From contig JAFAZU010000231.1 in NCBI GenBank assembly GCA_019239585.1, forward strand, positions 1-6,222: a stretch of DNA of 6,222 bases, given 5' to 3'. Shown piece after piece: positions 5,977 through 6,222 of the stretch (the stretch's first letter is position 1; each line of letters opens with the position of its first letter). The position numbers and the translations under genes are program-made. The notes under the pieces are model-generated. The model was not told where the DNA came from. It worked only from the letters and a program-made list of their open reading frames with translations, and did not search any database. Origin of the DNA: Acidobacteriaceae bacterium. GTDB lineage: Bacteria > Acidobacteriota > Terriglobia > Bryobacterales > Bryobacteraceae.

Positions 5977-6222
5977 AATAATTTCTGCAGAAAAACCTGG
6001 GAGCACCACAGATACAACGGCATGGTCTCCATCGAACATGTTCAGCCGTTCGCGGCGTCGCATCTCGGCGCGGAGCAGGGCCGAAAACCGGCGACGCCGC
6101 ACTTCATCATTGCCGAAGCAGTCATTGAAATTGGCCGAAAAACCCAAAAAAAGATAGGCCCTCTCGGCTTTGCCCATTCCGGAAGAGGAAAGAAACGCCG
6201 CAATGCAGCCGTTTTGCAGCCA
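5953..6222 (-). CDS. C-terminal fragment of an unrecognised protein
   Basis: A minus-strand frame is open from the window edge to a TAA at 5953-5955 and gives 89 residues with no start needed inside the window. An internal ATG at 6177 lacks a convincing ribosome site, so the gene most likely begins beyond the edge. The sequence is mixed alpha/beta in character: FLSSSGMGKAERAYLFLGFS, then an Arg-rich helix-like stretch (DEVRRRRFSALLRAEMRRRERL) and a hydrophobic strand (VVSVVLPGFSAEII) near the end. I do not recognise the family. Its tail overlaps the convergent GxGYxYP gene by 24 bp. The + strand offers no competing long frame here, and the product looks protein-like. Still, an 89-codon open frame in GC-rich DNA can occur by chance, so confidence is moderate. 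Confidence 0.5.
   Translation of the reverse strand, partial: WLQNGCIAAFLSSSGMGKAERAYLFLGFSANFNDCFGNDEVRRRRFSALLRAEMRRRERLNMFDGDHAVVSVVLPGFSAEIISRPVLLP

Noticed and set aside
5982..5993. Perfect 12-bp palindrome TTTCTGCAGAAA just after the GxGYxYP gene
   Set aside because: One or two such palindromes are expected by chance in 6 kb. It has no separate loop or following T-tract and lies within the opposing reading frame.

Overview
The window is bacterial, moderately GC-rich and densely coded. It reads as a sugar or glycan catabolism locus. The combination of an exported GH42-type glycosidase, an exported GxGYxYP-family protein (a family best known from soil and gut polysaccharide degraders) and twin-arginine signals on both suggests an Acidobacteriota-like (for example Solibacter/Bryobacter-like) or Verrucomicrobia/Planctomycetes-like genome. 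This placement is inferred from gene content, not from a phylogenetic marker.

Layout from left to right. Bases 1-237 hold the C-terminal end of a + strand gene whose tail resembles that of bacterial potassium/ion-channel family proteins. It faces, across a 66-bp gap, a three-gene minus-strand run read from 4203 down to 304: a Tat-exported GH42-like beta-galactosidase (4203-1951), a classical short-chain dehydrogenase (1898 or 1922 to 1143) and a second classical short-chain dehydrogenase (1092-304). The gaps of 28-52 bp and 50 bp fit one operon. On the other side of a 48-bp divergent intergenic region (4204-4251), a + strand gene (4252-5976) encodes a Tat-exported GxGYxYP-family protein, a putative glycoside hydrolase family with no established activity known to me. 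At the right edge, an open minus-strand frame (6222-5953) is probably the C-terminus of an unrecognised protein. It overlaps the tail of the GxGYxYP gene by 24 bp.

Proposed joint working (inference): the two divergently transcribed exported proteins act outside the cytoplasm on the same glycan or glycoside, and the two NAD-type dehydrogenases oxidise the released sugar or its derivative in the cytoplasm. No transporter, sugar kinase or regulator lies inside the window.

Points of most interest are the degenerate GxGYxYP signature, an Asn-to-Gln change next to the GH42 acid/base, an incomplete GH42 cysteine (zinc) cluster, non-ATG starts on three genes, and an inverted repeat covering one candidate start codon. 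I found no RNA genes, CRISPR arrays, insertion sequences or convincing terminators.
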